Source of the DNA: Povalibacter uvarum
GTDB taxonomy: Bacteria; Pseudomonadota; Gammaproteobacteria; Steroidobacterales; Steroidobacteraceae
DNA: 64,000 bases
Reading direction: 5' to 3'
Assembly: GCF_014202975.1 (NCBI RefSeq)
Contig: NZ_JACHHZ010000003.1
Coordinates: 186,001 to 250,000 of the forward strand
The notes under the pieces were generated by a model. That model was given only the letters and a program-made list of their open reading frames with translations. It was not told the origin of the DNA and did no database searches. Below are positions 9,182 to 17,482 of the stretch, in pieces. Made by a program: the position numbers and the translations under genes. Position 1 is the stretch's first letter, and each line of letters opens with the position of its first letter.

Positions 9182-10075
9182 TTGGCTTCGGTTCAAAAGC
9201 ATTTCGATTTCGTCTCGATCGGTGCCTACACGAAGGACACCATCGTCACTCGCAGCGGCACGCGTTACGTCGATGGCGGCGGCTACAGCTACTCAGCGCA
9301 CGCGGCTCGTCTGGCGGATGTCAGCGTTGGCGCAGTGACGCGGCTCGCGGCGGAAGATCGCAAGTCGACCGACCTGCTGCGCAGCGTCGGCGTCGACGTC
9401 ATCATTCACGAGTCGCCGCAGTCGACGCTCATGCGCCTGGAGTATCCGACCGACAACGTCGACGAGCGGATTCTCACGGTAGCGTCGGTCGCGGACCCCT
9501 TCGCGCCGGAGCACGTTGCAGCAGTGCGTTGTGAGGCCGCGCTCATCAGTCCGTCGATCCGCGGTGAAGTGCCGCTGGAAGTCGTGGAGGCGTTGCGAAA
9601 GAACGCGCGGCTCATCGGTCTCGACGTGCAGGGATTCGTGCGCATCCGCACAGAGCAGGGACGGCTCGCCTATGAGCGCTGGCCCGAGATGAAACAGGTC
9701 TTGTCGCTCGTCGATGTGCTCAAGTCGGATGCCGTCGAGGGCGAGTTCCTGACCGGCGAGAAGGAGCTGCATGCCATCGCCCGCACGCTCGCGTCATACG
9801 GTCCGAAGGAGATCGTACTGACTCACAAGGATGGACTGATGGTGCTCGCGAACGGCAAGACGTACGAGCATCCCTTCCTTCCTGTCGAACTGCGTGGGCG
9901 CAGCGGTCGGGGCGATACGTGTGTCGGCTCCTATCTGTCGCGGCGCCTGAACGCCGATCCGGCCGAAGCGACTCGCTGGGCCACGGCATTGACGAGCCTC
10001 AAGCTGGAAGCGGAGGGTCCTGTTCGCCGAACGCGCGCCGATGTCGAAGCGCTGATCGCGGCCCGTTATCGCTAG
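9182..10075 (+). CDS. PfkB-family carbohydrate/inositol kinase
   Basis: The gene uses a TTG start at 9182, supported by a strong AAGAGGAGA ribosome-binding site at 9168-9176. The 297-residue protein has the ribokinase fold: an N-terminal SIGAYTKDT segment, a GGGYSYSA substrate loop near 30-37 and the C-terminal anion-hole motif as GRGDTC. The usual GAGD is thus GRGD, with the catalytic Asp retained. It lies 12 bases after the transporter gene. Short PfkB proteins of this type include myo-inositol kinases in archaea and plants, so an inositol(-phosphate) substrate is a context-based guess. Other sugar substrates remain possible. Confidence 0.8.
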   Translation: MASVQKHFDFVSIGAYTKDTIVTRSGTRYVDGGGYSYSAHAARLADVSVGAVTRLAAEDRKSTDLLRSVGVDVIIHESPQSTLMRLEYPTDNVDERILTVASVADPFAPEHVAAVRCEAALISPSIRGEVPLEVVEALRKNARLIGLDVQGFVRIRTEQGRLAYERWPEMKQVLSLVDVLKSDAVEGEFLTGEKELHAIARTLASYGPKEIVLTHKDGLMVLANGKTYEHPFLPVELRGRSGRGDTCVGSYLSRRLNADPAEATRWATALTSLKLEAEGPVRRTRADVEALIAARYR

Positions 10076-10087
10076 CTGGAGTCGAGC

Positions 10088-11362
10088 ATGTCCAAGCGCT
10101 TTCTTTACTGGCCTTCGGTCGCACTGGTCGTCCTCGCAGGTTGCTCGTCGCCACCACCGGCGCAACAGGCGAAGACTGCGTCCACCGGCCCCATCACGTT
10201 GCTGGCGTTCGGCGATACGGGCTATCACTACGACTATCTCGAGAAGGAAGACTACGAGACGGTGGTGACCGAAGAGCAGTTCCTCGCGAAGGAGAAGCAG
10301 GACTGGATCGACGACAAGCGACCGATCGAAGAGCTTGCGTATCCGCCGATGTACAAGCTGCCCGTCAACGGCAGCATCGTCGCTGCAAGCGGCCAGGAGC
10401 CGGTCGCGAAGGCGATGAAGGACTACTGCGCTCAGCATGGCTGCGATTTCGGCACGCTGCTGGGCGACAACATCTACCCGGACGGAGCGACCGCGGGTGC
10501 CGACGGCATCGACGATCAGAAGCGCTTCAAGGACCTGTTCACGATCCCGTACGCGGCGCTCGGCGGGGGCAGCAAGGACTTTCGCATCTACACCGTGCTG
10601 GGAAACCACGACTGGCACACGTCACGCGAAGGCGCGATGGCGCAGGTTCATTTCATGGAGACCACGCCGCCGTTCTACATGAATGGCCTGTTCTATCGGG
10701 TCGTGCCTCCCGCCGGTCGCGGCGAAGTGGAGATCTTCGCTATCGACACCGAGGTGATGCTCGCCGGCACGACGGTGTACGAAGCAGTGCTTGCCGATGA
10801 CGCCAGCGAAGCACCGTCGACTGAGCTCGAGGAACTCGAGCCGTGGGCTGTGCCGCAGAACGACGCCGAACGCAACATGGCGGCGTGGCTCGAGAGCTCG
10901 CTCGCGAACTCGAAGGCCCGCTGGAAAGTCGTGATTGCGCACCATCCGTTGTGGTCGTCGTCCGGCAGCAAGTTCGAGCAGGCGAAGGCGCTGCGCCGGA
11001 TCATCCTCCCGGCCCTTTGCCGTCATGCGGATATCTATCTCGCGGGCCACGAGCACACGCTCGAAGTCCATACGGACGACTGCTCGACGGCCTCGGTGGG
11101 CGAGGTCAAGCCGTTGCCGCAGATCGTTTCCGGCAGTGCCGCAAAGATGCGGCCGATCAACAGCGCCTTCATCCGCAACCAGCTGAAGGCCAATCCGCAG
11201 CTGAAGACGCTGTATTCCAGGGGGCTCGCCTGGGGGTTCTCGCATCTGACCTTCGATGGCGATAAGGTGACCGTCAGGATGGTGGAAACACCTCAGACCG
11301 GATCTGGGGCCGCCGGGGTAACCTTCGAACAAACGTTTACGCGCCGCTCCGGCGGCCGATGA
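10088..11362 (+). CDS. Purple-acid-phosphatase-like metallophosphoesterase, lipoprotein
   Basis: The 424-residue product starts with a lipoprotein signal ending LAGC (about residues 17-20). The calcineurin-type metal motifs are all visible: GDTG at 42-45, GDNIY near 125, GNHDW at 172-176, HHPLW near 289 and GHEH at 320-323. The order and spacing resemble tartrate-resistant (purple) acid phosphatases with a Pro/acid-rich insert at about 235-260. It probably removes phosphate from organic phosphates in the periplasm or at the inner surface of the outer membrane. Lying between the kinase and mmsA genes, it is a candidate for finishing dephosphorylation of inositol phosphates released by the phytase. 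Confidence 0.85.
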   Translation: MSKRFLYWPSVALVVLAGCSSPPPAQQAKTASTGPITLLAFGDTGYHYDYLEKEDYETVVTEEQFLAKEKQDWIDDKRPIEELAYPPMYKLPVNGSIVAASGQEPVAKAMKDYCAQHGCDFGTLLGDNIYPDGATAGADGIDDQKRFKDLFTIPYAALGGGSKDFRIYTVLGNHDWHTSREGAMAQVHFMETTPPFYMNGLFYRVVPPAGRGEVEIFAIDTEVMLAGTTVYEAVLADDASEAPSTELEELEPWAVPQNDAERNMAAWLESSLANSKARWKVVIAHHPLWSSSGSKFEQAKALRRIILPALCRHADIYLAGHEHTLEVHTDDCSTASVGEVKPLPQIVSGSAAKMRPINSAFIRNQLKANPQLKTLYSRGLAWGFSHLTFDGDKVTVRMVETPQTGSGAAGVTFEQTFTRRSGGR

Positions 11363-11372
11363 GATTCCTGTC

Positions 11373-12899
11373 ATGAGCACGATTGCATCCGCGGCGGCCC
11401 ACGAAGTGCGTGCCGTCGGTCACTTCATCGGCGGCAAGCCCGTCGCCGGCGCTTCCGGTCGTACCGGTCCTGTCTACAACCCGGCGACGGGGCAGGTCGC
11501 CAGACAAGTCAGCCTGGCTTCGGCCGAGGAGACGCGTGCGGCGATTCGAGCGGCACGCGCCGCTCTTCCGGGCTGGGCCGCGACAGCGCCTTTGCAGCGC
11601 GCCCGCATCCTGTTTCGCTTCAAAGCGCTGCTCGATGCGCACATCGACGAACTGGCACGCATCATCACGAGCGAGCACGGCAAGGTTTTTTCCGACGCGC
11701 GCGGTGAAGTGACTCGCGGGCTCGAAGTCGTCGAGTTCGCCTGCGGTATCCCGCATCTGCTGAAGGGCGAGTTCTCCGATACGGTCGGCGGCGGCATCGA
11801 CAGCTGGTCGCTGCGTCAGCCGGTCGGCGTCTGCGCGGGCATCACGCCATTCAACTTCCCGGCGATGGTGCCGATGTGGATGTTCCCCGTCGCCATCGCA
11901 TGCGGGAACACATTCATCCTCAAGCCCTCGGAGAAGGATCCGTCGTGCGGATTGCGACTGGCGGAGCTGCTCGCCGAAGCAGGGCTGCCGGCCGGCGTTT
12001 TCAACGTCGTGAACGGGGATCGCGAGGCTGTCGAAACGTTGCTGACCGATCCTGACGTAGCTGCCGTGAGCTTCGTCGGGTCGACACCGATCGCGCAGCA
12101 CATCTACGAAACCGCATCGAAGCACGGCAAGCGTGTCCAAGCGCTCGGCGGTGCGAAGAACCATATGGTCGTGATGCCCGATGCGAATCCGCAGATCGCG
12201 GCGCAGGCGCTGATGGGCGCGGCGTATGGCTCGGCAGGCGAGCGATGCATGGCAATCTCCGTCGCAGTCGCGGTCGGCGACGCGGGCGATCGTCTCATCG
12301 ACACGCTCAAGCCCATGATCGCGGCACTGAAGATCGGATCAGGAATGACCGAAGGCGTGGAGATGGGGCCGCTCGTCACTCGCGAACATCTCGAACGGGT
12401 GCGCGGCTACGTCGATCTCGGTGTGAAGGAGGGCGCGAAGCTCGTCGTCGACGGCCGGCACCACACGGTCGCGGGACACGAGAATGGTTTCTACCTGGGC
12501 GCGACGCTGTTCGACAACGTGCAGCCGCAGATGCGCGTCTACAAGGAAGAGATCTTTGGTCCCGTGCTCGCGGTCGTACGAGTGCCCGATCTCGATAGTG
12601 CGTTGAAGCTGATCAACGAGCATGAGTTCGGCAACGGCACCGCGATCTTCACGAGCGACGGCGATTCGGCGCGCAAGTTCTCTCATTCGGTGCAGGCGGG
12701 CATGGTGGGTATCAATGTGCCGATCCCGGTGCCGATGGCATTCCACAGCTTCGGCGGCTGGAAGCGATCCCTGTTCGGCGATCTGCATGTGCACGGCCCG
12801 GATGGCGTCCGCTTCTACACGCGGCTCAAGACCGTCACGTCGCGCTGGCCGACGGGCATCCGCGGCGGGTCGGAGTTTGTGATGCCGACGATGAAGTGA
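11373..12899 (+). CDS. mmsA/iolA: CoA-acylating (methyl)malonate-semialdehyde dehydrogenase
   Basis: A 508-residue aldehyde dehydrogenase with the family-specific signatures of MmsA/Iol[10 protein letters not shown] at the start, the cofactor segment [12 protein letters not shown] near 155 and LGGAKNH near 260. The catalytic cysteine is Cys292 in GERCMA. The enzyme oxidises malonate semialdehyde (inositol route) or methylmalonate semialdehyde (valine route) to acetyl-CoA or propionyl-CoA, releasing CO2 with NAD and CoA. It follows the phosphatase gene by 10 bases, so here the inositol role (iolA) is the more likely one. This supplies the last step after the iolC-fusion product. Confidence 0.93.
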   Translation: MSTIASAAAHEVRAVGHFIGGKPVAGASGRTGPVYNPATGQVARQVSLASAEETRAAIRAARAALPGWAATAPLQRARILFRFKALLDAHIDELARIITSEHGKVFSDARGEVTRGLEVVEFACGIPHLLKGEFSDTVGGGIDSWSLRQPVGVCAGITPFNFPAMVPMWMFPVAIACGNTFILKPSEKDPSCGLRLAELLAEAGLPAGVFNVVNGDREAVETLLTDPDVAAVSFVGSTPIAQHIYETASKHGKRVQALGGAKNHMVVMPDANPQIAAQALMGAAYGSAGERCMAISVAVAVGDAGDRLIDTLKPMIAALKIGSGMTEGVEMGPLVTREHLERVRGYVDLGVKEGAKLVVDGRHHTVAGHENGFYLGATLFDNVQPQMRVYKEEIFGPVLAVVRVPDLDSALKLINEHEFGNGTAIFTSDGDSARKFSHSVQAGMVGINVPIPVPMAFHSFGGWKRSLFGDLHVHGPDGVRFYTRLKTVTSRWPTGIRGGSEFVMPTMK

Positions 12900-12981
12900 G
12901 CCGCCGCTGGTCCCAACGGACCGTGCCCTTTACCCGTTCCCGGCAGTATCCTTAGCCTCCCAGGGGTATACCGGAGTTCGG

Positions 12982-14787
12982 ATGGACAAGAGTGCAGCGC
13001 TCGCCCGGCTCGGGCTGACCGGCGAAGAAGATGCCGGTGGCGTGACCCGTGCCTACGGTCAGCGACTCGCCACCGTGCAGGAGAGGCTGGTCAGCGCGCA
13101 GACCGATGCCGAGCGCGAACAGCATCAGACGGCACTCTCCGGGCTCGTGGAAGCCTACGAATTCCTGACTGCGACCGGCCGCTACACGCGGCCGCGCGTG
13201 ACCGATTCCAGCGTCACGATGATGCGCGACACGATGGATATGCCGCCGCCCGGAGCGCATGAAACGTACGTGCGAATGGATACCGGCGCCGTGCTTTCGG
13301 GTCGCCTCGAGATCGGCGCAATGCTCGGTCAGGGCGGCATGGGGTACGTCTATGCTGCACACGACCGGCTGCGCGGCGAGGACGTCGCGATCAAGGTCCT
13401 GCGACAGGACCTGATCTTCAGCACAGCAGCCAAGGAGCGCTTCCTCGCGGAGGCCAAGGTTTCCAGCAATCTCTCGCATCCGAACATCGTCCGCGTCTAC
13501 GACGTCGGCGAAACGGGTGGTCATTACTACCTGTCGATGGAGCGCTTGCAGGGCCACACGCTGCGTCATCGGATCGAGATCCACAATCGCGAGCACAAAC
13601 CGTTCACCACCACGGAGGTGGCCGATGTCGCACGCCAGCTCATCGACGCATTGCGCTATGCCCATCGCTACATCGTTCATCGCGACCTGAAGCCCGAGAA
13701 CATCTGGCTTGCGGAAGACGGCACGGTGAAGCTGATGGATTTCGGTATCGCGCGCGCTTACAGCAATTCGCAGCTCACACAGACCGGCATGACGCTCGGC
13801 ACCGCGTACTACATGGCGCCGGAACAGCGACTCGATGCGAAGGAAGTCGATTGGCGCGCCGATCAGTACGCTCTTGGCGTCGTCATGTACGAGCTGCTCG
13901 CGGGCACGATTCCGATGGGAGCAGTGAAGCCGCTCGACAAGATTCGCCGCGATGTCCCGCTGCGCTACGCAAACGCTGTGATGCGGGCAATGTCGCCGCG
14001 ACCGGACGATCGCTGGCCTTCACTCAATGCATTCCTCGCCGAGCTCGAAGCGCCGGCGCGCAGCGGCAGCAAGGCTGCGGTCTGGATCGCGCTGGGCATC
14101 GGCCTCGTCGCCGTCGCCGGTGCGGCGACTTACTACGTGACGGAAGTTCGTCAGCCCGCTGCAGTGGCTGACGTGACGCCGACGACTACACCGACGGATA
14201 CGGCGGCTACACCGCCTGCCGCCGACACGGCGAGCCCGCCTCCGCAAGATCCGCCCGTCGAAGCGACCGCTGCGACGCAGGGTCCGCCAGCAGAGGTGCA
14301 AGCCGCGACCGCTGCAGTCGTCCAGCAAAGCGAACCCCAGCCTGCGGCGGCGCCACCGCCGGCGGCAGTAGAGAAGAAGCCCGCGGCCCCGCCAGTCCAG
14401 GTCGCATCGGTCGACAATTCGAGGCAGGCGCGCCGCCAGGAATGCATCGCGCAATGCGAACGCTCGGATGGCGAATGCCGCAGCATCAACCGTCGCGGCA
14501 AACAGGACTGCATGCGGGCAGTCGGCTTCGGCGCCGCCGGCGGATTCACCGCGACCCCAGGCACGAACTCAGCGGCCGCTGATTGCGCGTTCTACGGTCA
14601 GGCCCGCTGCGAATTCGCCCGTGACCGCAACGCCTGCCTCGCACGCACCAGCGCGCGCTACAGCGATTGCGTCAATACCTTGAGCGGTTCAGTTGCTTCG
14701 CGGCGGCAGGATTGCGACAACCGATCGAGGGAAGGCGAGCAGTTGTGTCTGGATGAGCTGAGGGATTGCAGGAGCTATTGCGAGTAG
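12982..14787 (+). CDS. Membrane Ser/Thr protein kinase with Cys-rich extracytoplasmic tail
   Basis: The 601-residue protein has four parts. Residues 1-75 are helical and look J-domain-like, without an HPD motif. Residues about 105-355 are a Hanks-type kinase with the Gly loop GQGGMG, the VAIKVL lysine, HRDLKPEN (Asp235), DFG (Asp253) and YMAPEQ. A membrane helix follows at about 365-386. Then come a Pro/Ala/Thr-rich linker and a terminal domain with twelve cysteines. All catalytic residues are present, so activity is likely. Tail topology implies a periplasmic, probably disulphide-bonded sensor domain. No partner phosphatase is adjacent. Confidence 0.9.
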   Translation: MDKSAALARLGLTGEEDAGGVTRAYGQRLATVQERLVSAQTDAEREQHQTALSGLVEAYEFLTATGRYTRPRVTDSSVTMMRDTMDMPPPGAHETYVRMDTGAVLSGRLEIGAMLGQGGMGYVYAAHDRLRGEDVAIKVLRQDLIFSTAAKERFLAEAKVSSNLSHPNIVRVYDVGETGGHYYLSMERLQGHTLRHRIEIHNREHKPFTTTEVADVARQLIDALRYAHRYIVHRDLKPENIWLAEDGTVKLMDFGIARAYSNSQLTQTGMTLGTAYYMAPEQRLDAKEVDWRADQYALGVVMYELLAGTIPMGAVKPLDKIRRDVPLRYANAVMRAMSPRPDDRWPSLNAFLAELEAPARSGSKAAVWIALGIGLVAVAGAATYYVTEVRQPAAVADVTPTTTPTDTAATPPAADTASPPPQDPPVEATAATQGPPAEVQAATAAVVQQSEPQPAAAPPPAAVEKKPAAPPVQVASVDNSRQARRQECIAQCERSDGECRSINRRGKQDCMRAVGFGAAGGFTATPGTNSAAADCAFYGQARCEFARDRNACLARTSARYSDCVNTLSGSVASRRQDCDNRSREGEQLCLDELRDCRSYCE

Positions 14788-14792
14788 GAGGC

Positions 14793-14875
14793 GATGAGCT
14801 GTGAGCGATGAGCGGTGAGCCAGAACGGAGGCTTCTCGGTTCTCGGCCTATCTGGCTCGCCGCTCACAGCTCATC
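14793..14875. terminator. Long GAGC-rich inverted repeat between convergent genes
   Basis: GATGAGCTGTGAGC at 14793-14806 pairs perfectly with GCTCACAGCTCATC at 14862-14875, and the inner GGTGAGCCAG pairs almost fully with CTGGCTCGCC. Shorter direct repeats of the GATGAGC/GTGAGC type lie within the arms. It occupies the gap between the convergent kinase and yebC-family genes, where a bidirectional terminator or mobile-type intergenic repeat is expected. No long T-tract is present, so the terminator role is inferred. Confidence 0.5.
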
Positions 14876-14892
14876 GCTCGCAGCCTCTTTGC

Positions 14893-15615
14893 TCAGACGA
14901 GCGTGTGATACACGTTCTGCACATCCTCATCCTGCTCCAGCTTGTCGATCAGCGTCATGACTTCCGTGGCCTGCGCTTCGGGCAGTTCGGTCGGGGTCAT
15001 GCAGATGTACTCGTGCGATGCCGACAGCGGTGTGATCTTGCGGTCTTCCAGTGCCTTCTGCATCTGGCCGAAGTCCGGGAAGTTGCAGCGGATGACGAGC
15101 TGCGGTTCGCCTTTTTCGCCGGTGCTTTCGCCCATCTCTTCGAGGCCGTGATCGATCAGGTCGAGCTCGAGATCGTCCTGCACGATGCCTTCCGGGCTCA
15201 GGCGGAACACACCCATCTTCTTGAACTGGAAGCTGACGCTGCCGCTGGCGGCGAGATTGCCGCCGTTGTTGTCGAAGACGTTGCGCACGTTGGCGACGGT
15301 GCGCGTCGGATTGTCGGTCGCGGCTTCGACGATGATCGCGACGCCGTGCGGGCCGTAGCCCTCATAGATGATTTCGTTGTAGTTCGCCGCGTCCTTGCCC
15401 GAAGCGCGTTTGATCGCCGACATGACATTGTCTTTCGGCATGTTGACCGCGCGGGCGTTCTGCACGGCCCGGCGCAGGGCGGGATTGGAGGTCGGGTCGG
15501 GCCCGCCGGACTTGACGGCAATCGCGATTTCCTTGCCTACCCGCGCGAACTGCTTCGCCATGCGGTTCCAGCGCGCAAACATTGCGTGCTTTCGAACTTC
15601 GAAAATACGGCCCAT
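14893..15615 (-). CDS. YebC/PmpR-family protein (YeeN-like branch)
   Basis: The start at 15615 is chosen because the protein then begins [16 protein letters not shown], matching the family; longer upstream frames have no family match. At 240 residues it has the standard YebC length, with the conserved early KEIAIAVK region, [12 protein letters not shown] and the [14 protein letters not shown] strand. Members were first described as DNA-binding regulators, and more recently some paralogues were linked to relieving ribosome stalling. The N-terminus differs from canonical YebC, suggesting the second paralogue. The gene stands alone on the minus strand. Confidence 0.9.
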   Translation of the reverse strand: MGRIFEVRKHAMFARWNRMAKQFARVGKEIAIAVKSGGPDPTSNPALRRAVQNARAVNMPKDNVMSAIKRASGKDAANYNEIIYEGYGPHGVAIIVEAATDNPTRTVANVRNVFDNNGGNLAASGSVSFQFKKMGVFRLSPEGIVQDDLELDLIDHGLEEMGESTGEKGEPQLVIRCNFPDFGQMQKALEDRKITPLSASHEYICMTPTELPEAQATEVMTLIDKLEQDEDVQNVYHTLV

Positions 15616-15671
15616 GAGATAAGCCTGGTGGCTGTTTGAAGGGCCGCAATTATGCCTCAAGGAGGCAGGGG

Positions 15672-16010
15672 CTACTTGCCTTCCCAGGTCACTTCGGCCT
15701 TGGCGGCGGCGGCACGCTGGAGGAGCTCGATCAACGGTGCGGCGCGGACGGCGAGCTCCAGGGGCGGCTCGTCCTCCTCATCCTCGGCTTCCATGTCTTC
15801 GTTCAGGGCAGGAGGGGCAGCGGTGTGGTCGCCCTGCTCCTTGAGCCGCGCGAGGGAGGATTCCAGTTTCTGTAATGCGCTCTGGACATCTTCGCCAGTG
15901 AAGGCACCGGGGATACGGCCGGACGCGCCCATCATGTTGAGCAGCTGGGAGGCGACATCGCCGAACATGGTGATCGACGCGGCCGCCTTCGAACGAAACG
16001 TTACGAGCAT
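15672..16010 (-). CDS. DUF1840 domain protein
   Basis: The start at 16010 gives [18 protein letters not shown], the characteristic opening of DUF1840 proteins; a longer frame adds 12 unmatched residues. The 112-residue product has an early LLNMMG segment, an acidic low-complexity middle ([11 protein letters not shown]) and a C-terminal helix with PLIELLQRA. It is cytosolic by appearance, with no signal or membrane segment. Function is unknown. Confidence 0.85.
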   Translation of the reverse strand: MLVTFRSKAAASITMFGDVASQLLNMMGASGRIPGAFTGEDVQSALQKLESSLARLKEQGDHTAAPPALNEDMEAEDEEDEPPLELAVRAAPLIELLQRAAAAKAEVTWEGK

Positions 16011-16061
16011 CGCTGCTCCTGTGGTGACAAACCCGACCCGAGGCAAGCAGATACTGCCGTA

Positions 16062-16163
16062 TCAGGTGCAACCGCGCAGCAGGAAAAGTACCAGCAGGAC
16101 AGGAATCGGAACGCCCAGCAGCCACAGCAGGATCCAGCCCGCTTTGCCTTGCTGATTCGCCAT
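16062..16163 (-). CDS. 33-residue single-span membrane protein
   Basis: A short frame reads MANQQGKAGWILLWLLGVPI, then a hydrophobic run, and ends LLRGCT. The WxxLWLLGVPIPxLL pattern is of a kind seen in tiny conserved membrane peptides of proteobacteria (from memory, not searched). One helix spans residues 10-29 with a terminal Arg-Gly-Cys. An in-frame ATG at 16184 would add seven residues (MSDLRRC). It lies between DUF1840 and the HDOD gene on the same strand. Function is unknown. Confidence 0.6.
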   Translation of the reverse strand: MANQQGKAGWILLWLLGVPIPVLLVLFLLRGCT

Positions 16164-16252
16164 GCATCGTCTGAGATCGCTCATCGTTCATTTCCCGAAG
16201 CAGTGTTGCTTCGGTAACGGACGGGTCGAGCGTGGGGTTCCGATCCGACGAT

Positions 16253-17323
16253 TTAACCTTGCTGCACCGACGCCGCCGCCAGCCACATCGCGAGCGCCGT
16301 CTCCCGATCGACACCCTGGCCCGCGAGCACGACCTGCGCCTGCTTCTTCGTCTGGTATCCGCGTGCGGTGAGCATGGCTAGCGAGCCGCAAAGATCGCCG
16401 AAGTAGATGCTGCGGCCGAGCGAGCTCATCTGGTTCGGCGGCATCTGTTGCTGCTGCTCCGTGAACGCGGAGATCGACAGATCCGAGAGCTGCCATGACT
16501 GCGCGATCAGGCTCGCGGTGCACGCGCGCTGCGTCCGGATCGCTTCGATCATCACTTCGGCCCTGGGGGTCAGGTGCGGGAAGTCGCGATACTTGTCGAG
16601 CGTGAGTCGGAACAGGACGATGTTCGCGAGCAGGCTCAGCAAACCGAGCAGCTGGGCCACGATCGGCTTGGCATCACCGATGCCGCGTGCGTTTACTTCC
16701 GATGCCATCGCGGTCCGCTCCGCCTGCTCCCAGGTGAAGTCCGCGAACTTCTCGAACGAGCCGCGAGGAATGCGAAACACCGGCTGCAGGATTGCCGACG
16801 CCATCAGCGATCGCAATCCATTGGTGCCGAGCAGCAATACGGCACGATCGAGGCTTTCGATCGGCTCGGGCGAAACACGGTAGAAGGCGCTGTTCGCCCG
16901 CTGCAGCACCGCGCCTGCGAGCGCGGGGTCTTCCAGAAGGACGCGGACCAGTTCTTCGCGAGTGCTCTTGTCGTCGTTGATGGCCTGCAGGAGTTTGGGC
17001 AGCAGCATCGGCCGGCGCGGAAAGTAGTCGCGTTCGTAGACCGATTCGTCGAGGGACTTCCCGACCGCGTCCAGGACGCCTGCATGATCCGCCGGAACCC
17101 GGGAATCGAGCTTCACCAGGCCGAACGCCAGGCGGTAGCACTCCAGCGTCGCCTGTTCCGTTTCAGCGGTGTGGAACGGAATCGAGTCGTCAGCGGGGAG
17201 CGCTTCGATGCCCGCCCCGGCGGCAGCCGCAACCGGGGAGGATGACCGCCTTTCCTGGCTCATGACCTTGAACAGCACGACCCCGAGCACGGCGATCAGC
17301 AGGATCAGCACGGCGATCCACAT
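16253..17323 (-). CDS. Membrane-anchored HDOD domain protein
   Basis: The 356-residue product starts with one membrane helix (about residues 2-19), then a short linker. An HDOD domain follows at about residues 100-310, recognised by PMLLPKLLQAINDD, the VLLEDPALAGAVLQRANSAFYR segment and the AVLLLGTNGLRSL helix. HDOD proteins are non-enzymatic relatives of HD phosphohydrolases, used in signalling scaffolds. The C-terminal tail (QAQVVLAGQGVDRETALAMW) is unassigned. It is a single gene, divergent from the transglutaminase operon. Confidence 0.85.
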   Translation of the reverse strand: MWIAVLILLIAVLGVVLFKVMSQERRSSSPVAAAAGAGIEALPADDSIPFHTAETEQATLECYRLAFGLVKLDSRVPADHAGVLDAVGKSLDESVYERDYFPRRPMLLPKLLQAINDDKSTREELVRVLLEDPALAGAVLQRANSAFYRVSPEPIESLDRAVLLLGTNGLRSLMASAILQPVFRIPRGSFEKFADFTWEQAERTAMASEVNARGIGDAKPIVAQLLGLLSLLANIVLFRLTLDKYRDFPHLTPRAEVMIEAIRTQRACTASLIAQSWQLSDLSISAFTEQQQQMPPNQMSSLGRSIYFGDLCGSLAMLTARGYQTKKQAQVVLAGQGVDRETALAMWLAAASVQQG

Positions 17324-17482
17324 TTCGCTATCGGTCCCCTGTTATTTTCATGGTGCGATCATAGCTGGTTACGCACATTACTGGTGCGCGTTGCCGCAGC
17401 AATGGCCCGCGCCGGGCAACGATAAGAGGTGGAGTGAGACTTGCAAAGAGCAGTGAGGCAATGACTGCCTGCGAGGTCCCGC

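Noticed and set aside
7682-9202. 506-codon minus-strand frame opposite the MFS gene
   Set aside because: Composition is His/Arg/Gln-rich without any domain; the plus strand encodes a clear transporter.
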